Below are positions 35,117 through 44,858 of a DNA stretch of 64,000 nucleotides, in pieces. Every line of letters starts with the position of its first letter. Positions within the stretch are counted from its first letter, which is position 1. The notes under the pieces were generated by a model, which did no database searches, was not told the origin of the DNA, and worked only from the letters and a program-made list of their open reading frames with translations. The DNA is from Chloroflexi bacterium GWB2_49_20 (lineage in GTDB: Bacteria > Chloroflexota > Anaerolineae > Anaerolineales > Villigracilaceae): the NCBI GenBank assembly GCA_001796335.1, contig MGMF01000023.1, positions 62,001 to 126,000 on the forward strand, given 5' to 3'. A program made the position numbers and the translations under genes.

Positions 35117-36613
35117 TCAATTCGATATGACTATGCGCAACGCAACGATTGGCAGTCGCGGCCACCAGGAAGGCGCTATTTCAATAACAGGTTTTGTATC
35201 TTGGCCAAATTTTTTCTCCAAAATTCTATATGCCTCTTGGACAGATAAACCTTGAACCAGGCGGGATAAGTATACTGTGTCAACCCCTTCACGAATCTTC
35301 TGACTCACAATTAAATTCAGGTTAGTTATACCATATGGATTTGTTGTTGGTTTTTTTAGTATCTCAATATTCATAGTGCTATCCGCAATTGGTTCAAATC
35401 CTGCAGGTAAATCAGCATTTATAGCAGGTTCTGCAACTCTAATTAGGTCAGAATATTCCGCATATTGCATGGAATAGGATAGTTTAAGATATAGGGACAA
35501 ACTATCACCAGGTTGACCTGCTGCTGGAACATAATTTTCTTGTAAGTTAACCCCAATTATTAAAGTATCAGGAAAAATTATATCTCCTTCTGGGAGAAAC
35601 ACCAGAGCTTTCTGTATTGCATTGAGTCGCAATTCGGTCTCCAAAGAGCTGAATAAATCACTTCTATCGCTTTTGGTGGCCATGGTTGTAAAACGGTCTG
35701 TGCCACCGATAGTCGGGGTTGGATTGGTTACCAACAGGCTGGTTCCCAGATCGCCTACCAATGAGCCAAGTGAATTTGCCTCCATATTTCCAGCTTCGCC
35801 AGGAGTTAATGCGCGAACCGGCAAATCTATTGCTTCTCCAATTCTTGCAACCAATTCCCCTTTTTCGATGGTTTCGAACCGGATTCCTGCATTATCCAGC
35901 CTTGTGACAATCGTCCCTGCTGGAATCACAACCTCAGTTTCAGTCAGATTTGTAAATGTGATTATCCCTGTAGCAAATTTATCTGGCACTTTCGTTTTGG
36001 AAATAATTTTAACCAATCTGCTTCCTTCAACATCGACCGATATCGTATGAGCAGGAATTTTCCCCGAAAGGTTGACCCCCGCAACTTTCTCGTCCGCTTC
36101 AACCAGCATGGAAATACTTTGCATACGATCGCTCAACTTAAGGTGAATAACAGCCGAAGGAACAAACAAAAGAGATAAAACCAGCACTGCTAATACCCCC
36201 AAAGAGAAAAAGCTTAACCGAACGCCTATGTGGGATTTCCATTCCGGTTCTTTAAGTTTTGCCTCCTGCCCCATACTTCTTAAATCTTTAAGTGGTTTCC
36301 GTTCAAAATTCTTCTTTTTCCCAGGATCCTCACCCATCCATGTCCTGCGCTGTGCAGCTTTGATTGATTTGAATACTGGAATATTGAGCTCGCCCGCTAA
36401 CTTTCTAACACCTTTAGACCTGGAAACCAAGCCAATTGAAAAGCCCATTTTTTTAGCTGCTCTTTGTATCATGAGCAGGTCAATTCTTTGCAAAATTAAT
36501 ACTTTCGAAGGTGGATACACCAACAGAACACGCTTAGTTTTTCCCCACGATAATTTATCGGTTATTGATATAACATTATCATAGCGTTCCAAATGGATGA
36601 TGTGCGTCTTCAT
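35117..36613 (-). CDS. Membrane-anchored baseplate-J-like protein of unknown function
   Basis: 498 residues. An N-terminal cytoplasmic domain of about 95 residues with alternating strands and helices (VLLVYPPSKVLILQRIDLLM, then KLAGELNIPVFKS), a linker rich in Lys/Glu, a single membrane helix at about 133-154, and an outer part. The outer part has baseplate-J/gp47-like features: ATGIITFTNLTETEVVIPAG, then AIDLPVRALTPGEAGN. No phage gene is near, and the gene sits with ruvX, mltG and alaS, so this is chromosomal. Function is unknown; similar single-span proteins occur in several bacterial groups. Confidence 0.7.
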   Translation of the reverse strand: MKTHIIHLERYDNVISITDKLSWGKTKRVLLVYPPSKVLILQRIDLLMIQRAAKKMGFSIGLVSRSKGVRKLAGELNIPVFKSIKAAQRRTWMGEDPGKKKNFERKPLKDLRSMGQEAKLKEPEWKSHIGVRLSFFSLGVLAVLVLSLLFVPSAVIHLKLSDRMQSISMLVEADEKVAGVNLSGKIPAHTISVDVEGSRLVKIISKTKVPDKFATGIITFTNLTETEVVIPAGTIVTRLDNAGIRFETIEKGELVARIGEAIDLPVRALTPGEAGNMEANSLGSLVGDLGTSLLVTNPTPTIGGTDRFTTMATKSDRSDLFSSLETELRLNAIQKALVFLPEGDIIFPDTLIIGVNLQENYVPAAGQPGDSLSLYLKLSYSMQYAEYSDLIRVAEPAINADLPAGFEPIADSTMNIEILKKPTTNPYGITNLNLIVSQKIREGVDTVYLSRLVQGLSVQEAYRILEKKFGQDTKPVIEIAPSWWPRLPIVALRIVISN

Positions 36614-36704
36614 ATACCCAGATTATAAAGCAAATAGTGCTGGGCTCGAGCACCCTAGTGCATCAAACTAATCCCCACATTAAGAAAGATCGCCAGATAA
36701 TCAT

Positions 36705-39458
36705 TTATTTCAGGTTAGTCTCGATATAATTGATTACACCTTCCAGGGCATCTCCCAGCCTGGATGGATCTTTTCCACCAGCTTGTGCAAGGGTGGGTTT
36801 TCCACCGCCTGACCCACCGAGAATTTGTGCTACATATTTAACCAGGTCACCAGCTTTAACGCCTCGTTTTATAATATCCTCAGTTACTGTAGCAACAACA
36901 ATCGGGCGCCCATTGATTACTGTTCCAAGTACGGCAATACCGCTGGAATATTTCTGCCGGAATTGGTCACACATATTCCGAAGCACTTCGATCTCAGCGC
37001 CATCCACTATCGACCTCATAACCTGAACGCCTTTTATCAAAGGAACATTTTCCAATAATGAATTAAATTTTTCCATCAGAATATTATTCCGTAATTCAGT
37101 CGTTTGCCGGCGCATTTCATTCAAATCATCCAGCACGGTACTGACCTTGCTTACGATTTCACGCGAAGAACTGGATAACATTTTGGATAGCTGCCTGATA
37201 TATTTAAGTCTCTCTGAAACGATTTGACTTGCAGCCCGACCAGTGGCAGCTTCGATCCTGTGGACTCCTGCTGCAGCCGAACCTTCGCTAAGGATCACAA
37301 ATGTGCCAATATTTCCAGTGTGATCCAGGTGTGTTCCGCCACATAATTCATAGGAGTATCTGGCCAGATCATCGCTTCCAGATGCTTGTGCATTAATTAA
37401 GATCGTCCTGACCACATCACCATATTTTTCGCCAAATAGTGCGGTCGCACCTTCCGATATAGCCTGATCCCGGGTCTTGGAAGTGGCAATCACGGGCATA
37501 TCAGCAAGGATAGCCTTATTAACGCCCATCTCAATTTGTTCCAATTGATGTGTTGTAATTGTTTCATTATGGTTAAAATCGAATCTAAGCCTTTCTGGCG
37601 CCACTAGTGATCCAGCCTGTCTAGCATGCTCTCCAAGAACTTTATGTAGCTCTGCATGCAGTAAGTGTGTCGCTGTGTGATTGCGCATGATATCTCTTCG
37701 CCGCTCAAGATCTACCAGCGCAACAACTTCATCACCGACTTTAGGATTTCCACGTGTCACTTCCCCAACATGGGTGATCATTCCAGCAGCAGGTTTGCGC
37801 ATCTCGTGGACTTCAATCTCCCAGGTCCCTTTTGCATCGCACATGACACCGGTATCTGACAGCTGTCCACCAGACTCTATATAGAAACCTGTCTTTGGCA
37901 CTATAACTGCGACATTGGCTCCCAAATACACTTCCTCAACCGGCTGCCCCCCTTCTACGAGTGCCAATACTTTTCCATCGGTCGCCACAGTTTGATAAGG
38001 GTCATAAACGACTCCATCTTTCCCAAGGCTGCCTTTATTTATTAATTTCTGAGTTAACTGGTTATACATCTCAGCGTCTTCACCGCCAAGCTCACCCATC
38101 GCCTTTCCACCACCTGAAGCAAGCCGATGATTGTCCATGGCTGACCGAAATCCATATTCATCAACTTCCAATGAATGTTCATGGGCAATATCCCGGGTAA
38201 TTTCATATGGCAGACCATAAGTGGCGTACAACTCAAATGCTTTATCACCAGGTAAAATATTGTTATTTGATTTATTAAGATCTTCCAGCAACCCGTCAAG
38301 CACAGCTGTACCGCTTTCTATGGTTTTAGCGAATCGCACTTCTTCGCGGGTAAGGTTATCAATGATATTTTGGCGATTCTGCGACATCTCTGGAAAAAAT
38401 TCAGCATACTTATCTACAAAAGCATCAGCCACCCTTGCAAGAAATGGTTCGTAAAGTCCAATTTTCGTTCCGAATCGTGCAGCCCTCCTAATAATCATTC
38501 TGCACACATAATTTCGTCCGGTATTTCCAGGAACCACCCCATCCGCGATTAAGAAAGCGGCAGCCCTGGCATGGTCAGCGATTACCCGGTAGGGAGTAAA
38601 ATGCGCCAGCATTTGGCCTTCACTCTCGCCAGTCATCGAACGGATAACATCCAAAGCTGGTGTAAACAAATCTGTCTTATAGTTTGAGTCAACTTCCTGG
38701 AGAACCGATACAATCCGCTCAAAACCCATGCCTGTATCTACGTGAGTAGCCGGGAGTGGGTTTAGTTGTGTGGGGCTAAGCCGGTTATATTGAATAAAAA
38801 CCAGATTCCACAACTCAAGGAAACGTTTGCAATCCCCATTTACCTTGCATTGATGACCTTCAATGGATTGTAAATCACAATACTTTACTCCACGGTCGAT
38901 GTGAATCTCAGAGCAGGGTCCACATGGACCGGTTTCAGCCATCTCCCAAAAATTATCTTTACGTCCAAAATAAAGAACATGTTCCGGGAGCATTCCCGTT
39001 TGTTTGCGCCAATTTTCAGCCGCTTCCTCATCCGACGGGATATCACCTTTATCGTCTTTAAAACAAGTGGCATACAATTGAGATTTCGGGAGTCCCCATA
39101 CATCAGTTAGCAATTGCCAGGCCCATTCAATCGCTTCTTTCTTGTAATAATCGCCAAATGACCAGTTTCCCAACATTTCAAAGAATGTATGGTGGGAATC
39201 ATCTGTTCCTACATCTTCCAGGTCATTGTGTTTTCCAGCAACCCGCATACATTTTTGTGAATTGGTTGCACGTTTATAAGATCGTTTGTCAGTTCCAAGA
39301 AAAACATCTTTAAACTGAACCATACCAGCATTTGTGAACAACAGGGTGGCGTCACCACCAGGTACCAGGGATGCAGACGGCACGAATGTATGTCCCTGTT
39401 CTAAAAAATAATCCAGGAAGGATTTTCGAATTTCCGCTGCACTCGGTTTGCTTTGCAT
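36705..39458 (-). CDS. alaS: Alanyl-tRNA synthetase
   Basis: 917 residues, full length. Class II catalytic core from residue 1 (RKSFLDYFLEQGHTFVPSASL, TNAGMVQFKDVFLG), editing domain with HTATHLLHAELH and CGGTHLDHTG as the zinc-binding His/Cys set, and the C-terminal DHHA1-like domain ending GGSGGGKPTLAQAGG. It charges tRNA-Ala and clears mischarged Ser/Gly. ATG 39458 has GGAG five bases upstream; a GTG two codons earlier is part of that SD region. It sits 91 bases before the baseplate-J-like gene on the same strand. Confidence 0.97.
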   Translation of the reverse strand: MQSKPSAAEIRKSFLDYFLEQGHTFVPSASLVPGGDATLLFTNAGMVQFKDVFLGTDKRSYKRATNSQKCMRVAGKHNDLEDVGTDDSHHTFFEMLGNWSFGDYYKKEAIEWAWQLLTDVWGLPKSQLYATCFKDDKGDIPSDEEAAENWRKQTGMLPEHVLYFGRKDNFWEMAETGPCGPCSEIHIDRGVKYCDLQSIEGHQCKVNGDCKRFLELWNLVFIQYNRLSPTQLNPLPATHVDTGMGFERIVSVLQEVDSNYKTDLFTPALDVIRSMTGESEGQMLAHFTPYRVIADHARAAAFLIADGVVPGNTGRNYVCRMIIRRAARFGTKIGLYEPFLARVADAFVDKYAEFFPEMSQNRQNIIDNLTREEVRFAKTIESGTAVLDGLLEDLNKSNNNILPGDKAFELYATYGLPYEITRDIAHEHSLEVDEYGFRSAMDNHRLASGGGKAMGELGGEDAEMYNQLTQKLINKGSLGKDGVVYDPYQTVATDGKVLALVEGGQPVEEVYLGANVAVIVPKTGFYIESGGQLSDTGVMCDAKGTWEIEVHEMRKPAAGMITHVGEVTRGNPKVGDEVVALVDLERRRDIMRNHTATHLLHAELHKVLGEHARQAGSLVAPERLRFDFNHNETITTHQLEQIEMGVNKAILADMPVIATSKTRDQAISEGATALFGEKYGDVVRTILINAQASGSDDLARYSYELCGGTHLDHTGNIGTFVILSEGSAAAGVHRIEAATGRAASQIVSERLKYIRQLSKMLSSSSREIVSKVSTVLDDLNEMRRQTTELRNNILMEKFNSLLENVPLIKGVQVMRSIVDGAEIEVLRNMCDQFRQKYSSGIAVLGTVINGRPIVVATVTEDIIKRGVKAGDLVKYVAQILGGSGGGKPTLAQAGGKDPSRLGDALEGVINYIETNLK

Positions 39459-39595
39459 GATCACTCCATAAAATCGGATGAAATTAGATTAGTTAAAAAT
39501 ATAGGGTACAGTAAACAGTACCCCACGACACTTTTAATATGAAAATTTATTATCCAAGAATTATACGCGATGTAAGAAAAAGCAGCAATATAATA

Positions 39596-42223
39596 TTATC
39601 TTGAACCTGGACTCTGTTGCTCGTTTTTAACAATCTCTTCCAATAAAACTGCTTCTTCCTCCGGGGAATTTATTTCTCCATCCAACCAGGCAGCCCTTAA
39701 TTGCTGCAAGATTTTTTGATAAACCTGGCTTGGAGGTAATCCTAGCTTTTTTAATTCATTTCCAGTAGTTCTGGGAGTTATTTTTTTCCATGTTACTACA
39801 TATTTATCCAGGATTTCTGCTGCCCGCGAGTCAACTTTCAGGAACGCAATAAATATAGCCATAATCGGCATGTCTTCCAATTCCTGGTACACCTTTGATG
39901 GTAGACTATCCTCCAATCCTGGCATGATTGTGATAATGTGTTTTATAGCCTGAATGTTCTTCTTAATAAATTCGGATAATTTTAATCGTTTACAAACTGA
40001 AATCACATCTCCAACAGGTACTTGGGACAACCAGAGTAAATAAACCATAGTCTTATTGTCGTAGACTATCTGCCCTTTAGTTGCTGCGCTCCACGTTTTT
40101 GGAGGTATTTTTCCAATATTTACTGATATCTCTGAATTGATCGTTTGGTTCCATGGTAATGACGTGTGGATCGCGTTTAACAATCCCAACTCTGCCAGGC
40201 GAGAGATAATTTGTAAAAAATTTCCTTCATCCAGAATTAAATCAATTTCATGACGAATTCTATCTCCGGAAAGATTGCCAAGTAAACCTTTTGCATCCAG
40301 CATCAACTGGAGAGTACGATCTTCAATTCGAAATCCGAATCGTTGTTCAAATCTGATGGCACGAAGCATCCGGGTCGGGTCATCGACAAAGGAAAGCGAA
40401 TGTAATACACGGATTAGATGATCCCTTATATCGCTTAAACCACCCCAAAAATCATACAATTCACCAAAATACCTGCCATCCAATCGAAGCGCAAGGGTAT
40501 TAATTGTAAAATCGCGCCTGTGAAGGTCAAATTTTATACTGCTGCGCTCGACTGTTGGTAAAGCTGTCGGATGAGCATAAAATTCCAACCTGGCCGTTAT
40601 AAAATCCAGAAATTCAGGTACATCTTCCCCCTGAAATTCAGATTGGTCCAGGTACCATTTTGCGGTTCCAAACCGTGTATGTACTGTAACTCTACCGCCA
40701 TGTTTGGCTGCAACAATTTTAGCCATCAAAATGGCATCCCCCTCCACAACAATATCAAAATCAATACTCGGCCGATCGAGCATTAGATCCCGGACAAATC
40801 CACCTACAACATAAATGGGAAGTTTTTGTTGAACTGCTTCCGCGGCAATTGTCCGAATGATAGCTAAACGATTTAATGGCAATGCTTTTGTCAGCTGAGT
40901 TTCAAGGTTTTCGCGATTATTTTTTGAGGCCTTCGGAGAGAGCGTTTTCAGAAGATCGGTTCGTGTGACTATTCCAATCACGGCGCCTGAGACCGGGTCA
41001 ATCACAGGAATTTGTCCCCATCCACTATCCGTCATACGTGATTGTAAATGTTGAATCGAATCGTCTGGTTGCACCCAAATCTTATTCGCATCCATTAAAC
41101 TTTTTGCAGTCAAATTTAGATTGTGATTCAAGGCTTTATCAACAACCTTGCGGGTTAGCAAACCGACCACTTTTCCATTTTCTACGACCGGATAACCTTC
41201 ATAGCCGTAGTTTCGCATCAAGCGGGATGCTTCTGCCACAGATGTATCCGGAGATAGTACATGGGGGCTCTCAGACATTATCTGTGCAACAGTGATCGAT
41301 GGTCGCACATACTTCGGTAAAATATCCAATAGCTGCTGGTAAATCAAATTACAAGGATCTTTATCCTTTTTCGTTTCAGATTTTCGAATAAGGGCTGCAG
41401 CAGCTCTGTCGTGCCCACCGCCTCCAAAAAAAGCTGCAATCGACCCTACATCAATATGATCTGTAGTAGAACGGGCTACCAGGCGGATTCCTTCAATTGT
41501 TGAAACGATTACGAACAAACCATCTGGATCAAAGAAATCACGCAATTTGTGTGCTAATGTTGAAATTTCTTCATTAAACTCATCCATATTTCCAGATGTG
41601 ATAATAATTCGATGCCCATTTATATGATGTATTCTGGCATTAGCTGATAATCGATCATAGAATATTCTTTGTTCTGCTGAAAGTGGAGGGTTTAAGAAAT
41701 TTGTAGCGATTTCCAGGTTGGCTCCTTGATCTATAAGGTAAGCCGCAGCGCGCCCATCCCGACCAGTGGTACTTGAATACGTTAAAGACCCGGTATCCTC
41801 ATAGATCCCTAATAACAACAATGTTGCATGTACTACCGAAAGAAATGCATGTTCTTCGGATATTTGTTCAGCAAAATATGCTGTAGCGGAACCGGTTTCG
41901 ACTTGTTTCACATCCCAGTTGGATGGGATCCCCTGCCGAAGAGGATGATGGTCAATTACCCTGACGCTGGTTTTATTGTTCATACCTTTAACAGTGATCA
42001 AAGATTGGGTGTCTACCAGAGTAACTGCTTCAACCTTACCCGGTGGTAAATCCTGAGCATCTACAAAAGGTAAATCTGCCCCATAAAGTGTCACAAAGGA
42101 GCGGACATTTCGATTAAGTTTGCGCGGCAAAACCGGTAAGGCACCGGTGTCTAACAAATAGGCGCCCAACAAGGATGCCATCGCATCAAAATCAGCTTGT
42201 TCATGCGTCAAAATTAGGCGCAT
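39596..42223 (-). CDS. DHH phosphoesterase-CBS-tRNA nucleotidyltransferase fusion
   Basis: 875 residues. Order: a DHH/DHHA1 phosphoesterase (DFDA at 11-14, VDTQ at 70-73, DHH at 91-93, EDTG near 142, GGGGHDRAAAA at 267-277), two CBS domains (about 312-430), then a class II polymerase head GGFVRDLMLDRPSIDFDIVVEG with catalytic Asp488 and Asp490, and neck/body segments (RAIRFEQRFGF). Proteins with this architecture belong to the CCA/A-adding or CC-adding nucleotidyltransferases of deep-branching bacteria. Whether it adds CC, A or CCA cannot be told here; no second such enzyme is visible. The tRNA-Arg above lacks an encoded CCA, so such an enzyme is needed. Confidence 0.88.
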   Translation of the reverse strand: MRLILTHEQADFDAMASLLGAYLLDTGALPVLPRKLNRNVRSFVTLYGADLPFVDAQDLPPGKVEAVTLVDTQSLITVKGMNNKTSVRVIDHHPLRQGIPSNWDVKQVETGSATAYFAEQISEEHAFLSVVHATLLLLGIYEDTGSLTYSSTTGRDGRAAAYLIDQGANLEIATNFLNPPLSAEQRIFYDRLSANARIHHINGHRIIITSGNMDEFNEEISTLAHKLRDFFDPDGLFVIVSTIEGIRLVARSTTDHIDVGSIAAFFGGGGHDRAAAALIRKSETKKDKDPCNLIYQQLLDILPKYVRPSITVAQIMSESPHVLSPDTSVAEASRLMRNYGYEGYPVVENGKVVGLLTRKVVDKALNHNLNLTAKSLMDANKIWVQPDDSIQHLQSRMTDSGWGQIPVIDPVSGAVIGIVTRTDLLKTLSPKASKNNRENLETQLTKALPLNRLAIIRTIAAEAVQQKLPIYVVGGFVRDLMLDRPSIDFDIVVEGDAILMAKIVAAKHGGRVTVHTRFGTAKWYLDQSEFQGEDVPEFLDFITARLEFYAHPTALPTVERSSIKFDLHRRDFTINTLALRLDGRYFGELYDFWGGLSDIRDHLIRVLHSLSFVDDPTRMLRAIRFEQRFGFRIEDRTLQLMLDAKGLLGNLSGDRIRHEIDLILDEGNFLQIISRLAELGLLNAIHTSLPWNQTINSEISVNIGKIPPKTWSAATKGQIVYDNKTMVYLLWLSQVPVGDVISVCKRLKLSEFIKKNIQAIKHIITIMPGLEDSLPSKVYQELEDMPIMAIFIAFLKVDSRAAEILDKYVVTWKKITPRTTGNELKKLGLPPSQVYQKILQQLRAAWLDGEINSPEEEAVLLEEIVKNEQQSPGSR

Positions 42224-42286
42224 TGATAGTTCTCCATAATTCCCAAATTAATTCAACTTGTTTCATCACACCATAATTGTAGCATA

Positions 42287-42314
42287 TTGCGAAAACATTG
42301 CTTTCAGGTATAAT
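42287..42314 (+). promoter_or_regulatory. Candidate promoter upstream of the MazG-like gene
   Basis: TTGCGA, 16-base spacer, perfect TATAAT. A transcript starting near 42321 would have a leader of about 130 bases ending in the hairpin described next. Confidence 0.6.
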
Positions 42315-42400
42315 ACAGACATGTTTATTGCCCATTTCCCGGCTCCTATTAATATTTATTCTATCAGGTCTGGTTAGATCTCGTTCGCCATAACAATCGG

Positions 42401-42430
42401 CGGCTCCCAGACATATGGTGAGCCGTTTTT
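42401..42430 (+). terminator. Terminator-like hairpin in the leader of the MazG-LOG-proS genes
   Basis: CGGCTC(CCA)...(TGG)T GAGCCG followed by TTTTT, 22 bases before the ATG at 42453 and about 85 bases past the predicted start. An upstream second copy of CGGCTCC lies at 42349-42355. It may attenuate the downstream genes. I do not recognise a known riboswitch or T-box. Confidence 0.55.
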
Positions 42431-42452
42431 ATTTATCAAAGGGAAGATTTAT

Positions 42453-42755
42453 ATGGATATAAAAACCCTGACAATAAAAATGCATGATTTTGTTCAGTCT
42501 AAGGGTTGGTATGAACCCGATAGCCTACGGGAGCAATCCTCCAGAAATTTAGCCATTTCTCTGAATTTGGAAGCATCAGAAGTTCTTGAGCATTTTCAAT
42601 GGTCAGATAAATGTGACAATATGGAAGACCTTGCAGGCGAACTGGCGGATGTTTCATTATACTTGCTACAACTTGCATCTGTTTCCGGGATCAACCTTGA
42701 GGAAGAAATCCTAAAAAAACTATCAATCAATGCAAAACGTAAGTGGAATGGATAA
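42453..42755 (+). CDS. MazG-like nucleotide pyrophosphohydrolase
   Basis: 100 residues, all-alpha NTP-PPase. The metal-binding motif is split into LNLEASEVLEHFQW (ExxE) and ELADVSLYLLQLA (ExxD). The family hydrolyses non-canonical or excess (d)NTPs to monophosphates. TAA is followed two bases later by the ATG of the LOG gene, so the two are coupled. Confidence 0.88.
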   Translation: MDIKTLTIKMHDFVQSKGWYEPDSLREQSSRNLAISLNLEASEVLEHFQWSDKCDNMEDLAGELADVSLYLLQLASVSGINLEEEILKKLSINAKRKWNG

Positions 42756-42757
42756 TC

Positions 42758-43288
42758 ATGAATATTACAATTTTTGGAGGATCCTCACCAAAACCTGGGT
42801 CTCAAGCATACCATCAGGCTTACAAATTGGGGCAAATACTTGCCCAGGCTGGTCATTCAGTTTTAACTGGTGGATACATTGGTACCATGGAAGCTGTCTC
42901 CCGAGGCGCTTCTGAAGCTGGTGGTCACGTTATAGGGGTTACATGTTCTGAGATCGAAAATTGGAGACCAGTAAAAGCCAATGCCTGGGTTCAAGAGGAG
43001 CGGTGCTTTTTATCTTTACAAGACCGTTTGCACGAACTGATATACACTTGTGATGCAGCATTGGCACTTCCCGGCGGACCCGGAACATTAACAGAAATTG
43101 CCCTGACCTGGAATCTTATAACCATCCAGGCTATTCCCGAAATACCCCTAATTCTGATTGGTGAAGAATGGCCGATGGTTATTAATTCAATGTTTATCGC
43201 CTTTAATGAATATATTCCCATGTCCCAACGCAAGTTCCTTCGTTTTGCAAAAGATATTGAGACAGTCTGTTCCATGTTGGTGTTATAA
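42758..43288 (+). CDS. LOG-family (lysine-decarboxylase-like) protein
   Basis: 176 residues. The nucleotide-binding signature PGGPGTLTE is at 105-113, preceded by GGYIGTMEAVSRGA near 38-51. The LOG family cleaves nucleoside monophosphates to base and ribose-5-phosphate (cytokinin-activating type in plants); bacterial members often act on AMP-like substrates. The catalytic Arg and Glu of the PGGxGTxxE site are kept. It is coupled to the MazG-like gene, both handling nucleotides. The start at 42758 is chosen over a GTG five codons upstream. Confidence 0.87.
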   Translation: MNITIFGGSSPKPGSQAYHQAYKLGQILAQAGHSVLTGGYIGTMEAVSRGASEAGGHVIGVTCSEIENWRPVKANAWVQEERCFLSLQDRLHELIYTCDAALALPGGPGTLTEIALTWNLITIQAIPEIPLILIGEEWPMVINSMFIAFNEYIPMSQRKFLRFAKDIETVCSMLVL

Positions 43289-43376
43289 GAGCAACAATCT
43301 TTATTTCAACACTTATGTAATTTACATAAAATTCTATTTATTATTTTTCATAATCAGAATAAAATTCGAGGTAATG

Positions 43377-44810
43377 ATGGCTGAAGAAAAACTTCCCACC
43401 CGCGCAGATGATTTCGCAGAATGGTATAACCAGTTGGTTATAAGAGCTGAAATGGCTGATTATGCACCTGTGAGAGGCTGTATGGTTGTAAGACCTTATG
43501 GCTGGGCACTATGGGAAAATATTCAGCAGGCTCTTGATAAGCGCTTCAAAGCCACCGGCCATATGAATGCTGCCTTTCCTCTACTTATTCCAAAATCATT
43601 CCTTGAGAAGGAAAAAGAACACGTTGAAGGATTTTCCCCAGAGCTGGCAATTGTAACCATTGGTGGTGGTGAAATACTGGAGGAACCTCTCATTGTAAGA
43701 CCCACATCCGAAACAGTGATTGGATATATGTACGCGAAATGGATAAAATCCTATCGCGATTTACCGGTCTTGATCAACCAATGGGGTAATGTTGTCCGTT
43801 GGGAACTGCGCACCAAACTTTTTTTAAGAACCCTCGAGTTCTATTGGCAGGAAGGTCACACGGCTCATGCGACTGCACAAGAAGCGCAAGAAGAAACCCT
43901 TCGCATGTTGGATGTCTATGCTGATTTTGCCATCAATGAAGCTGCTGTTCCAGTAATTAAAGGCATAAAAAGCCCAACAGAGAAGTTCGCAGGAGCGATT
44001 CAATCTACAACCATCGAAGCAATGATGGGAGATACTCGTGCGTTGCAATCCGGCACATCCCATTTCCTTGGACAAAATTTCGCAAAGGCATTTAATATTC
44101 AATACCTGGATGTCAATAATACGCTCCAACATTGCTGGACAACATCCTGGGGGCTTTCCACACGCTTTATTGGTGCCATAATCATGACACACGGAGACGA
44201 TCAAGGACTGGTTCTGCCACCCAGGCTGGCTCCAATTCAAGTTGTAATTATTCCCATATATAAAAATGATGTCGAAAGAAGCGCAGTCACGGAAGTTGTT
44301 GAGAAACTAAAAAGCGAATTAGGCGCGTTCCGTATCAAAATAGATGACCGCACCGAAGTAACCCCCGGTTTTAAATTTAATGACTGGGAAATGCGTGGCG
44401 TACCCCTGCGAATTGAAGTCGGTCCAAAAGACGTGGAAAAAGGCACCCTGGCGTTATCCCGCCGGGACCACCCCGGGCGCGCAGGCAAATCTTTTGTCCC
44501 GCAGACAGGCATCGCATCCAATGTTGCAGATACGCTGGATGATATACAGAAATCCCTGCTTGCGCGCGCCACTGTGTTTCGTGATGCAAATATTCATGAT
44601 CCTCAGAATTACGAAGAGTTAAAAGAAGTCGTAACAAAAGGCTGGGCATATTCCTGGTGGTGTGAAAGTCCCGAATGTGAAGCTCGCGTAAAGGAAGACA
44701 CCAAAGCTTCAACCCGGTGTATTCCCATTGATCAAACTTCTGGTTCCGGAACTTGTGTTGTTTGTGGCGAAAAGGCAACCAAAAAAGTTTATTATGCCAA
44801 ATCATATTAA
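43377..44810 (+). CDS. proS: Prolyl-tRNA synthetase, archaeal/eukaryotic type
   Basis: 477 residues. Class II motifs: TSETVIGYMY, NVVRWELRTKLFLRTLEFYWQEGHTAHA (motif 2), and GDDQGLVLPPRLAP (motif 3). No INS/YbaK editing insert. The C-terminus carries a Cys4-type zinc set: CESPECEARVKED, RCIP and CVVCGE. The second ATG (43377) is five bases after GAGG, which sets the start; the in-frame extension to 43158 lies inside the LOG gene and is rejected. It charges tRNA-Pro. A bacterial-type ProRS lies immediately downstream, so the two probably overlap in function. Confidence 0.93.
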   Translation: MAEEKLPTRADDFAEWYNQLVIRAEMADYAPVRGCMVVRPYGWALWENIQQALDKRFKATGHMNAAFPLLIPKSFLEKEKEHVEGFSPELAIVTIGGGEILEEPLIVRPTSETVIGYMYAKWIKSYRDLPVLINQWGNVVRWELRTKLFLRTLEFYWQEGHTAHATAQEAQEETLRMLDVYADFAINEAAVPVIKGIKSPTEKFAGAIQSTTIEAMMGDTRALQSGTSHFLGQNFAKAFNIQYLDVNNTLQHCWTTSWGLSTRFIGAIIMTHGDDQGLVLPPRLAPIQVVIIPIYKNDVERSAVTEVVEKLKSELGAFRIKIDDRTEVTPGFKFNDWEMRGVPLRIEVGPKDVEKGTLALSRRDHPGRAGKSFVPQTGIASNVADTLDDIQKSLLARATVFRDANIHDPQNYEELKEVVTKGWAYSWWCESPECEARVKEDTKASTRCIPIDQTSGSGTCVVCGEKATKKVYYAKSY

Positions 44811-44858
44811 GATTTTCTGGGTTCAAATGCACCCAACCTTGTCTATGGAATCCATGTT

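Noticed and set aside
35117-36613. Prophage or contractile injection system, because of the baseplate-J-like region
   Set aside because: No tail, sheath, spike, integrase or lysis genes are near, and the protein has a cytoplasmic domain and one membrane helix.
42321-42452. T-box or known riboswitch upstream of the MazG-like and proS genes
   Set aside because: No T-box GGTGG motif, specifier arrangement or recognised aptamer was found; only a simple terminator-like hairpin is supported.
43158-43376. N-terminal extension of the first ProRS back to 43158
   Set aside because: It overlaps the LOG gene, is low complexity and Phe/Ile-rich, and the ATG at 43377 has a proper RBS.
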